Assembly (NCBI RefSeq): GCF_022348085.1
Contig: NZ_JAKRFN010000029.1
Location: forward strand, 1 to 64,000
Reading direction: 5' to 3'
Source: Mycobacterium sp. PSTR-4-N
GTDB taxonomy: Bacteria > Actinomycetota > Actinomycetes > Mycobacteriales > Mycobacteriaceae
Length of the DNA: 64,000 nucleotides
This document shows positions 50,301-62,300 of this stretch, in pieces. The position numbers and the translations under genes were made by a program. The notes below the pieces were generated by a model. That model was not told the DNA's origin. It was given only the letters and a program-made list of their open reading frames with translations, and did no database searches. Every line of letters begins with the position of its first letter. The first letter of the stretch is position 1.

Positions 50301-53300
50301 GCGACCGGCCATGGGCGTTCGACGGGGTGTTGGAAGGCCGCGACCCCGCGATGCCGTTGCCGCGGCTGCTCGAGATCAACGCCGAGGCCGCCGACACCGG
50401 AAGCGGGCCGGTGTTGCGCGCCACCTTCAGCTGGCCGGGCGCCCTCCTCGACACGGCCGACGTGCAGGCTCTTGCCGACCGGTGGATCCGGCTGCTGGAG
50501 TTGATCGCGGCCAGCGACGACGTTCGCGGGCACAGCGCTTCCGATTTCGACAAGGTCGCCCTCGGTGACCGCGATGTCGTCGAGCTCGAGCACCGCTATC
50601 CCGGTGTCCACGAGGTGCTGCCGCTCACGCCCGTGCAGCAGGGCATCTACTTCCATTCGACGTTCCGCCGGCATGCCGACCCCTACATCGTGACGCAGAT
50701 CGTCGACATCCACGGTCCCCTCGACGTCGAACGCTTCCAGCGGGCCACCGACATCGTCACCGCGCGCCACCTCGCGCTGTCCGCGGCGTTCGTCACCCTG
50801 GCCGACGGCTCGCCCGTCGCCGTCCACGCACCCACTGCCGGACCCGATTTCCGCGTCGTCCACGCCACCGACGCCGCCGAGGCCGACGCTGTCGTCGAAC
50901 GCTGCGCGGCCGAAGACCGGCACCACGGCTTCGACCTGACCCGCCCGCCATTGACCCGGTACACGCTGGTACGCCGCGACGGAGATTGCACCACGATGGT
51001 GCAGACCGTGCACCACCTGGTGGCCGACGGCTGGTCGGTGCCCGTGGTGCTCAACGACCTGCTGACCGCCTATCGCGACGATGGGTTCGATTCGCCTGCA
51101 CTGTCTTTCGCCGACTTCGTCACCTGGCTCGGTGATCGTGACGCCGTCGCCGATCGCGCCGCGTGGGCGCCCGAGCTCGCCGGGATCGACGCTCCGACCC
51201 GACTCGCCGCGGCCGACGGCACCGTGGCCGACACCGCCGCCGGGTTCGGCCGCCGCGACCGCACGCTGGGTGATCGGCAGTCTGCCGCGGCGGCCGCTGC
51301 CGCCGCGGGCGTGACCGTCAGCACGCTGCTGCACACGGCATGGGCGCTAGCCGTCGGGCGGCTGACCGGGCGCACCGACGTGACCTTCGGGTCGGTGGTG
51401 TCGGGGCGCGACGGGGACGTACCCGGGATCGAACAGATGGTGGGACTGCTGGTCAACACCGTCACCGTCCGGGTGCCGTGGGCGCCTGACGAGCCGGCGC
51501 GCACCGTCGCCGCGCGACTCGGCCGGCGCGAGACGGAGCTTCTGGGACACCATCATCTCCCCCTGACCGAGGCGCACCGCATCGCCGGCGTCGACGAACT
51601 CTTCGACTCCCTCGTCGTCATCGAGAATCTCGGCGCCGCAGACATTTCCGTCGGTGATCTCCGGATGGGCGACATCCGGGTCGTCGAAGCCCCGCACTAC
51701 GCGCTGACCGTCATGATCACCGTCCGCGATCGGCTCTCGCTCACGATCACCAACGCGCGCAGCCACATCTCCGATGCCTTCGCCGACACCGTCGCGGGCG
51801 TGTTCGCCGACGTGCTGGCGGCGATGGCGGCCGATCTCGACGTGCCGTGTGCCCGCATCCCCATCGCGCGGCAGGCCGAGCTCCCGGCCGAAGTCGACGG
51901 CGGCACCCTCACGGAGATGCTCGAAGCCGCTGCCCGCGCCCACCACGACGACATCGCGCTGCAGACCGCGCACGCGTCAGTGACCTTCGGCGCCCTGCGC
52001 GAGCGCGCCGGCGCCATCGCCGCCGACTTGCTCGATGCCGGCGTCCGGCGCGGTGACGTCGTGGCCCTGGCCATGTCCCGATCCGCCGACCTCGTCGCGG
52101 GGCTGTGGGCGATCACGCTCACCGGCGCGGCCTACCTGCCCGTCGACCTCGGCTACCCCGCCGCACGCATCGCGTTCATGCTCGGCCACGCCGGGCCCAG
52201 CGTCGCGCTCGTCGATGACGCCGGCCGAGACGTCGTCGTACCCGTGCTGCCCGAACAGACCGCGCTGGTCGAAGCCGGCAACATCGGTGCAGCCGAACAG
52301 GACATCACCCCCGCGCCTGTCGGCCCGAACGATGCGGTGTCCGTGCTCTACACCTCGGGGTCCACCGGAGAACCCAAGGCTGTCGTCGGCACCCATCGGG
52401 CGCTGGCGAATCGGCTCCGGTGGGCGCTGATCGCATGGCCGGCGCAACGCCGGCTGGCCAAGAGCTCGCTGTCGTTCATCGACGGCACCACCGAGTTGCT
52501 GGCAGGGCTGGCCGCCGGTGCCTGCACCGTGCTCGCCGACGACCGCGCCGCCCGCGACGGACGTGCCCTCGCGGCCCTGATCGCCGACCACGACGTGGAG
52601 CAGGTGCTCGCCGTGCCGTCCCTGGCCGCCGCGCTCGCCGACGAGTACCGCGACGACGTGGCCGGGGTGCGCCGGTGGATCGTCAGCGGTGAGCCGCTGA
52701 CCCCGGCCGACCTCGCCGCGCTCGGTGACACCGGTGCGATCGTCGTGAACTCCTATGGATCGTCGGAGGTGACCGGCGATGTGCTCGCCGGCGAGCAGCA
52801 CAACGCCACCGTCACCCTCGGCGCGACGGTCCCCGGCGCGCATATCCGCATCCTCGACCGGCACCTGGGTGACCTGCCTGCCGGAGCGATCGGCGAGATC
52901 TACGTCAGCGGAGCGCAATTGGCGCGTGGATACCTGCACCGGCCGGCGCAGACCGCGGCCCGGTTCGTCGCCGTCCCGGGTGGCGGTCGGATGTACCGCA
53001 CCGGCGACCTGGGCTCCTGGCAGCCCGACGGCACCGTCGTCTTCGCCGGCCGCTCGGACGACCAGCTGACGGTCAACGGCCACCGCGTCGAACCCGGCGA
53101 GATCGAGACCGCGCTGCTGCGCCAGACCGGTGTGACCGACGCGGCGGTGATCGGCATCGACGCCACCGTGGCGGCGGTGGTCGTGACGGCAGCGCAGGGC
53201 CCGAGCCCGGACGACCTGCGGGCGGCGCTGAGCCGCGAGCTGCCCTCCTACCTGGTTCCGGCGACGATCACCGCCGTACCGTCGATCCCGTTGCTGCCCA

Positions 53301-56300
53301 ACGGCAAACGTGACCACACGGCGATTCGCGCCGCGGTGCGGCCGCAGCAGGCGACAGCGAATGTGGCTCCTGCCGACCATCGGCAGCAGGTGATCGCCGA
53401 GACCATTGCCGCCGTACTCGGTGCCGTGGCGGAGCCCATCGGAGCGGACATGGACTTCTTCGCCGCCGGCGGTGACAGCATCGGAGCGATCCGGCTGACG
53501 AGCAGACTGGCCCGACAGGGTGTCTCGGTCACCGCCGAGGACGTCTTCCGGGGCCGCACGGCGATCGGGATCGCCGCACTGGCAGCGGAGGTGACCGCGG
53601 CACAACAGGATTCCGTGCGGCGGTTCGGCACGGTCCGGCTGTCGCAGTCGACACTGCAGCAGCTCACCGCGGCGGAGTCGCTCGACGACATCTGGGGCCT
53701 CTCACCGCTGCAGCACGGTGTGTACTACCAGTGCACGCTCGGCGACACCCCCGCGATCACCTACATCGCGCAGAACGTGTTCACCGTCGATCGCCGTATC
53801 GACGTCGCGGCGCTGCAGGCGGCGTTCACCGCCCTGCTGGCCCGCCACCCCCAGCTGCGTACCGGGTTCCGCAGTGTCGAGCATGCCGAGCCCGACCCTG
53901 CCCCCGACGCCAGCGCGGTCGTCCAGGTCGTGCTGACCGCACCGCCGGCGTGGGTGAGCGTGGTGGATCTCGCAGACCATCCGGCGCACGATGCCGCCAC
54001 CGCGCTGCACTCCGTGATCGACGCGGACCGCACCACGCCCTTCGATCTCGGTGCCCCGCCGCTGCTGCGCCTCACCGTGGTCCGGCTCCCGGGCGGCCAG
54101 GACCGGATGTTGCTCACCTACCACTTCCTGCTGTTCGACGGCTGGTCCCGTGAACTGGTGCTGCGAGAGCTCTTCGCTCTCTACGAGTCTCGTGGCCGAC
54201 ACGGTGCCATCACGCCGCGTCCCGGGGTGGTCACCGACTACCTGCGCTGGCTCGAACGCACCGGCGAGACCGACGCGCTCGCCGCCTGGACGAACCTGCT
54301 CGCCGGGCTCGACGAGCCCACCTCGGCAAGCGGACACCGGCCCACCGACGCACCCGTCGACACCGAACCCGGTCGCATCGTCGTCGCGGTCGACGAAGCC
54401 GTCACCGCGCGGCTCGACGACACCGCTTCGGCGCTCGGCGTCACGCTCAACGCGGTCGTCACCACTGCCGTGGCCGTCGTGACCGGGTGGTACGCCGGCA
54501 CCACCGACACCGTCGTCGGAACCACCGTGGCGGGACGCCCGGGCGAGCTCGCCGGGATCGACGAGACGATCGGGTTGTTCCTCAACACGGTGCCTGTGCG
54601 CGTCGCGTTGGCGCCGGCGATGACGCTGGCCGACGTGGTCGCCGCGATCGCCGAGCAGCGGCTGACCATGATGGCCCACGACCATCTCGGGCTCGGGCAG
54701 ATCCAGCGGGCCGCCGGGCAATCCGTTGCGGCGCTGTTCGATTCGCTGGTGGTGCTGCAGAACTTCCTCGCCGATGGCACCTTCACCGATCTGGATGCCG
54801 CGCACGGCATCGTCGATGTCGACTATCACGACACCACCCACTTCCCGCTGACCTGGGTGGTGACGCCGGGACGTCGCCTGACCGTGAAGCTCGAGCACCG
54901 CGTGGTCGGCGACGAGCGCGCCCGCGAGATGGTGGACACCCTGCTCGCCGTCCTCGATGCACTCGCGTCGGCACCCAACACGATGCTCGGCGCCGTGCCG
55001 GTCGCGAACGCGCCGCAGCGCCATGCCGAGCCACGGACCGTCGAGCCGGTCACGATCGCCGAACTGCTCTCGCAGCAGGCGCGCCGGCGCCCCGACGACG
55101 TCGCGCTCGTGTTCGGCGATGTAGAGCTGACCTACCGCGCGTTCGACGAGAGGGTCAACCAGTTGGCCCGCGTGCTGCGCCGACAGGGCGCACTACCGGA
55201 AAGGTCTGTTGCGCTGGCGCTTCCGCGGTCCATCGACATGGTGGTCGCGTTGTTCGCCGTGCTGCGCGCCGGTGCGGCGTACCTGCCGCTGGAACTCGAC
55301 CTGCCGCTGGGCCGGCTGCGCACCATCATCGCCGACGCCCGCCCCACGCTGCTGCTCACCACCTCGTCGCAGCCTGAGCTGGCCGACTGCGGCGCCGAGC
55401 ACGGCGCAGACGTCATCGTGCTCGACGACGCGGCCACCCGCGCCGACATCGCCGCCACAGCCGCAGACCCGCTGACCGCCCCCGAGCTCGGCGAGTTCGC
55501 CGGCGGGGCAGAGCGTCTGCAGCATCCGGCCTACCTGATCTACACCTCGGGGTCCACCGGCACACCCAAGGGCGTCATCACCGGGTACGCCGGGTTGACG
55601 AACATGTACTTCAACCACCGCGAGGCGATCTTCGCGCCCACCGTGGGCCGCGCGGGCCGGGACCGCCTCGACGTCGCCCACACCGTCTCGTTCTCGTTCG
55701 ACATGTCGTGGGAGGAGCTGTTCTGGCTCGTCGACGGACACCGCGTGCACATCTGCGACGAGGATTTGCGCCGTGACGCGCCCGCACTGGTCGACTACTG
55801 CCGCGAACACGCCATCGACGTCATCAACGTCACGCCCACCTACGCCCACCACCTGATCGATGCCGGGCTGCTGGACACCCGCCCCCCGGCGCTGGTGCTG
55901 CTGGGCGGCGAGGCGGTCAGCGAGCACGTCTGGTCGGTGCTGCGCGAGCATCCGATCACCGCGGGCTACAACCTCTACGGCCCGACCGAGTACACGATCA
56001 ACACCCTCGGCGGCGGAACCGACGACAGCCCGACCCCGACGGTCGGCAGCCCCATCTGGAACACCCGGGCCTACGTCCTGGACCAGGCGATGCGGCCGGT
56101 GCCCGACGGCACCATCGGTGAGCTCTACATCGCCGGAACTGGGTTGGCGCGCGGCTATTACCGCCGCGCCGCACTCACCGCCGCGACCATGCCGGCCGAC
56201 CCGTTCGTGGCCGGCGGCCGGATGTACCGCACCGGCGACCTCGTGCGACGCCGCCCCGACAGCGGACTGCTCGACTACCTGGGCCGCGCCGACGACCAGG

Positions 56301-59300
56301 TGAAGATCCGTGGTTACCGCATCGAACCGGGCGAGATCGAGGCGGCTCTTGCCACATTGCCGGACGTCGCGCGCTGCGCGGTCGTGGTCCGCACCCGGGC
56401 CGGTGATCCGCCGGTGAAAAGTCTGGCGGCGTACGTGATCCCTGTCGACCGGTCGCTTGCCGCCACCGAGCTGGCGGGCCGGTTGCACGCGCAGCTCTCG
56501 TCGACGCTGCCCGCATACATGGTGCCGACCCGCTACGGCGTGGTCGACGCGCTGCCGCTCACGGTCAACGGCAAATTGGATGTGTCGGCTCTACCGGAGC
56601 CCGTCGCCCCGACGCGGCAACAGACCAGGGGTCCCCGCAGCGAGCGGGAGGCGCAGCTGCTCGAGATCATCTCTGCCGTCCTGGATCTCGACGGGATAGG
56701 ACCGGACGACGACTTCTTCGCCCTCGGCGGCGACAGCATCTCGTCCATCGCGCTGTGCGGCCGGGCCCGTTCGGCGGGGCTGCACATCACCCCCCGCGAC
56801 GTGTTCCGGCGCCGCACCGTCGCCGCGCTCGCCGCGCTCGCCGAGGCCGCACCGACGACAGCCGACCCCCTCGGTGGGCTCGACCTCTCCGCCACGGGCG
56901 ATGTGGCGCAGACCCCGATGCTCGCGGAAACCGCTGCAGCACAGACACCGCTGACGAACTTCTACCAGTCGATGGTCTTCAGCACACCCGCCGCCCTCAC
57001 CGCGACAGGTCTGCGCGACATGCTCGCCGCACTGCTCGACGGGCACGGCATGTTGCGCGCACGGCTCCGCGACGGCACCGACGGCTGGCAGCTGACCGTT
57101 CCCGCGCGGGGGCCGGACCCGGCCGCGATCCTCACCGTGGCAACCGCCGAACTAGACGCGACCACGATCGACGCGGCGACCGCCGAGGCGGCGTCCCGGC
57201 TGTCCCCCGCCGACGGCGTGATGGTGCAGTCGCTCTGGTGGAACGCCCCGCACGGACCGGGCCAACTCCTGGTCGTGATCCACCACCTCGTCGTCGACGG
57301 TGTCTCGTGGCGGATCCTGGCCGACGACCTGCGTCGGGCCTGGACGCAGGTGGAATCCGGCACGCAGCCCCGCCTCGAGGCGGAACCCACGCCGTTCCGC
57401 ACCTGGTCCGAAGCGCTGAGCAGGTGCGCCAGTTTCGGCGATCAAGCCCGGTACTGGGCGGACGTGCTGGCGACGGCGGACCCTGATCTGGGCGCACGCC
57501 CCCTCGATCCGTCGGTCGACCTGGCAGACACCGTTGCGACGCATACCTTCTCGCTATCCCGTGACGTCAGCGCCGCCGTGTTGTCTTCCGTACCGGCGGC
57601 ATTCCACGGCAGATCCGACGACGCGCTGCTCGCGACGCTGGCGATGGCGCTGCATCACTGGCGCAGCAGCCGCGACCGCGCGGCCGGTTCGGCGACCATC
57701 GTCAACGTCGAAGGCCACGGTCGCGAAGCTGAGTCGGTCGACCTGCCGCTGGATCTGTCCCGCACCGCCGGCTGGTTCACCTCGATCTACCCGGTCCGCC
57801 TGGACCCGGGCGAGCTGGCGTGGTCCGACGTGCTGGCTGCCGGGGACCGCCTGGCCGCCGCGGTGAAAACGGTCAAGGAGCAACTGCGGACCGTGCCGGA
57901 CCGCGGCATCGGCTACGGCGTGCTCCGGCACCTGAGCGCCGACCCGGATCTCGCCATGCCGGCGCCGCAGATCCTGTTCAACTATCTGGGCCGCTTCGCC
58001 GGCGGCAGCGGACGGGACTGGGATCCCGTGCCGAGCATCGGCACGCTACGAGAAGGTGTGGACCCCGCCAATCCCGCGGTGGCGCTGGAGATCACCGCGC
58101 TGGCCGAAGAGTCGAACGACGGCCCGACCCTCGGCATCACGCTCGCCTTCCCCCAGCAGCTTCTCGACCCCGACGCCGTCGGCGAGCTGGCCGACCTCTG
58201 GCGCGCCGCGCTGGAGGCGGTCGCGCGCTGCACTTCGCTGGCCGGTCGCACACCCTCGGACTTCCCGCTGGCCCAGCTCAGTCAAGCCGATGTCGACACG
58301 CTGGAGCGCAACGGTCGGGTCGACGATGTCCTTCCGCTGCTCCCCCTGCAGCAGGGCATGTACTTCCACTCGGTGTTCGGCGGGAGTACTGATACGTATC
58401 GCATCCAGCAGATCGCGACACTGTCGGGCCCCGTCGACCCGGATGTGCTGACGCGCGCGATCCGGCGTGTGGTGGACCGGCATCAGGCACTGCGGGCGAG
58501 TTTCACCGAGTTGGAGGACGGCCGCCTGGCACAGGTGATCTGGTCTGACGTCGAGGTCGAGATCACCACGGCCACCGGCGATCTGGCCGAGGTGGACGAC
58601 ATCGCCCGCCGGGAACTCGCTCGACCCTTCGATCTCTCGCAGGCACCGCTGGTGCGCTACGTCCTGGTCTCGCTGGCCGAGGACGACCACCGGCTGATCC
58701 AGACGATGCACCACATCATCGCCGACGGCTGGTCCTATCCGGTGATCTTCGGCGACATCGTGGCCGCGCACAATGCCGCGCTCGGGCGGCAGGCCGGCCT
58801 CGACCCGGCGCCGGTGACGCTGCGGGACCACGTCGAATCCGTACTGGCCCGCGACCACGCCGTGGCGATCGACGCGTGGCGCGAGACCCTGCGAGGGGCC
58901 ACACCCACGCTCTTGCACGGTGATCGGGGCGCGACGGCAGACGGCGAGCACCGCAGCAGCACCCGCCGGTTGTCGGCCGAGCTGACCTCCGCGCTGACAC
59001 AGGTCGGCCGCGACCGCGGTCTGACGATGTCGGCCATCGTGCACGGCGCCTGGGGAATCCTGCTGGGGCGACTGCTCGATCGCCGCGAGGTGGTGTTCGG
59101 GTCCACGGTCTCGGGCCGCGACGGTGACCTGGCCGGCGTCGAGACGGTGGTCGGGTTGCTGATCAACACGATCCCCGTCGCGATGTCGTGGCAGCCCGAC
59201 ACGTCGCTCGGTACTGCGCTGAGGGACATGGCCGACCGCCAGAGCAATGTGCTCGATGCCCACCATATCGGTTTGACCGAACTCTCCCGTCTGGCCGGTG

Positions 59301-62300
59301 TCCGGGAACTGTTCGACACCCTCGTCGTCGTCGAGAACTTCCCCACCATCTCCTCGCAGCATCGTCCGGATCTGCTGTCGTTCGACGGCTTCGTCGGCAC
59401 CGACGCCCCGCACTATCCGGTGGCCGTGATCGCCTACCTGGGCGAGGAGCTGGTCATCGAGATCTCCTACGATGCCACGGTCGTCGACCGCCGCCAGGCC
59501 GACCGCTACGCCGACCACCTCGAGGTGGTCCTCACCGCACTGGCCACCGACGCCGACACCGTCATCGGCGCGCTGGAACTCGGGACCCCCGGTGATACCA
59601 CCGTCGTGGAACCGACCGGATGGACTCTGGCACAGGCGTTTTCCGACATGGTTGCTCAGCACGGTGACGCTGTCGCGGTCACCGGGGAGAACGGGTCGCT
59701 GACCTATGCCGAACTGGATGCGCGGGCCACCCGGGTCGCGGCCACGCTGAGTGATCTCGGGGTGCGCCCCGAATCGCGGGTGGCGGTCGCCGTGCCCCGC
59801 TCACTCGATCTGATCGTCGCCCTGATCGGCGTCGTCAAGGCCGGCGGTGCGTACGTTCCACTGGATCCCGACTCCCCGGAGGCGCGGCTGCGCCACATCC
59901 TGACCGACGCGGGCCCGGTGTGCGTACTGACCGATCGGCACGACCGGGTGCCCGAGGTGGGTGTACCGGCCGTCGTCCTCGCCGACATCGCTGCGGACCG
60001 GGGTCATGACGCATCCCCCGACGTCCACCCGGAACCGGCGCTGGCCGACCACACGGCCTATGTGATCTACACGTCCGGATCGACCGGGGTCCCCAAGGGG
60101 GTGGCGGTCAGCCACCGCAACGTCGCTGCGCTGTTCGCGGCTGCAGCGGAGCGTTTCGACTTCACCGCCGACGACGCCTGGACGATGTTCCATTCCGCGG
60201 CGTTCGACTTCTCCGTCTGGGAGATGTGGGGGGCGTTGCTGCACGGCGGACGCCTGGTACTGGTCAGCGGCGCCGACGCGCGGGACCCGGAACGCTTCCT
60301 GGGGCTGCTGGCCGCGCAGCGGGTCACCGTGCTGAACCAGACGCCGTCGGCGTTCTACCCGCTCATCGACGCCGAGGACCGCATGCGCCCCGACCTGGCG
60401 CTGCGCTACGTGATCTTCGGCGGGGAAGCGCTCGACGCGTCACGGCTCGACGGCTGGCTGCACCGCGGGCCCGCCGGGCCGCAGCTGGTCAACATGTACG
60501 GCATCACCGAGACCTGTGTGCACGTCTCCCATCGCCCGCTCACCTCGCGGGATGCCGGCGAGCGTGGGGTGATCGGCGATGCACTGCCCGGCCTCACCGC
60601 GCATCTGCTCGACGAGCAGCTACGGCCCGTTCCCGTGGGCGTCGTGGGCGAGATCTACGTCGCGGGCGATCAGGTCGCCCGCGGCTACATCGGCAAGCCC
60701 GGGCTGACCGCGAGCCGATTCGTCGCCGACCCGCACGGCGCCGGTCGCCGGCTGTACCGCAGCGGAGACACCGCGATGGCCACCGCCACCGGCGAACTGG
60801 TGTACGTCGGCCGCTCCGACCATCAGGTGAAGATCCGCGGCTACCGCATCGAGCTCGGCGACGTGGAGACCGCGCTGGCCGCCCTGCCCGACGTCCGCAA
60901 CGCCGCCGCGGCGGTGCACACCGACGAGTCGGGGCGCACCACGCTGATCGGATACCTGGTCACCACCCGACCGCTGGCCATTGCGGAGATCAAAGACGCA
61001 CTGCAACAACGCATCCCGGACTACATGGTGCCGGCGGCGTTCGTCACCCTGGAGGACCTACCCTTGACGGTCAACGGCAAGCTCGACCGGGCCGCCCTGC
61101 CCGCTCCCTACGGCGCCACCACCGTCGCCGAGCCGGCGACGCGCGATGCCGCCGCGCGGATCGCCGAACTGTGCAGCGAGATCCTGCGCGTCCCCGTCGG
61201 CGTGAACGACGACTTCTTCACGATGGGTGGCGACAGCATCGTGGCCATCCAGCTCGTCAACCTCGCCCGGCGTGCCGGCATGCGCATCACGCCGCAGCAG
61301 GTGTTCGCGGCGCGCACCCCGGCCGCGCTCGCCGACGTGGCCGATGTGACCGCGGCCGATCAGCCCGCGCCGGCCGTCTCCCCGTCGACCGAACCTGCAG
61401 GCGAGGTTCCTCTCCCGCCGATCGTGCTGCGGCAAGCCGAACTCGGCGGCACCATCACCCGGTTCAACCAGGCCGAGATGCTGCGCACGCCGCCCGGCCT
61501 CACCGTCGACGTGCTCGACGCAGCGCTGCGGGCCGTCGTCGAACGCCACGACGCACTCCGGATGCGCTTGCTGCGGCCGGCGCCGACGCTGTGGTCGTTG
61601 GAGACGGCCGCAGCCGGGGCGGTACCGCTGACGCGCATCGACGCATCGGCCATGACCAGCGACGAACTGGCCGAAGCGATCGCCCTCGAATCGGATGCCG
61701 CGACGGGCCGCCTCGATCCGGAATCGCAGGCGATGCTGCAGGCGGTCTGGTTCGACCGAGGCCCTGACGCTCAGGGCCGGCTGATCCTGGTCGTCCACCA
61801 CCTCGCCGTCGACGCGGTGTCCTGGCACATCCTGGTCGACGACCTCGCCGATGCGTGCCGCCACACCGGCACTCGGGCCCTACCCGCTGTTCCGACGTCG
61901 TATCGCGCGTACGCGCGCGCCGTCACCGAGGAGGCGCAGCGCGCCTCCCGACTCGCGGAGTTCGAGCACTGGTCGGCCACGTTGGCCCCCGGCGGGGAAC
62001 TCGACCCGGAGGCACTCACCGTGGGCCTCACCGTCGGGGCGACCCGTGACCATCACGTGGTTCTCGACGTGGCCGAGACCGTACCGCTGCTCACCACCGT
62101 CCCCGAGCTGGCCAACGCCGACGTGACCGAGACGCTGCTGACCGCTTTGGCCCTCGCGGTGAACCGGTGGCGCCGGGCGGCCGGCCGGGCCACATACGCA
62201 GACCTCGTCGTCGACATCGAACGCCATGGACGTGACCGCTGGGGCGGCGACGTCGACCTGTCCCGCACCGTCGGATGGTTCACCGCCATCTCCCCGGTGC

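Noticed and set aside
48113..51334. A 1,073-codon open frame on the minus strand inside the NRPS gene
   Set aside because: It is antisense to NRPS modules 1 and 2 in perfect domain register. Its translation is Gly/Arg/His/Gln-rich with no family, as expected for the complement of high-GC coding DNA.
51977..59662. Further long minus-strand frames (for example 51977-53605, 53702-55024, 55193-56488, 58046-59662)
   Set aside because: All are complements of conserved NRPS domains; the repeated Arg/Gly/Asp-rich composition is a codon-bias artefact.
60226..61767. A 513-codon plus-strand frame within module 4
   Set aside because: It is the +1 frame of the NRPS; the NRPS frame carries all adenylation, carrier and epimerisation motifs here.
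61780..61830. Module 4 epimerase motif HHLAVDAVSW as a defective site
   Set aside because: The Gly of HHxxxDG is not required in epimerisation domains (HHxxxDxxSW is usual), so this looks active.
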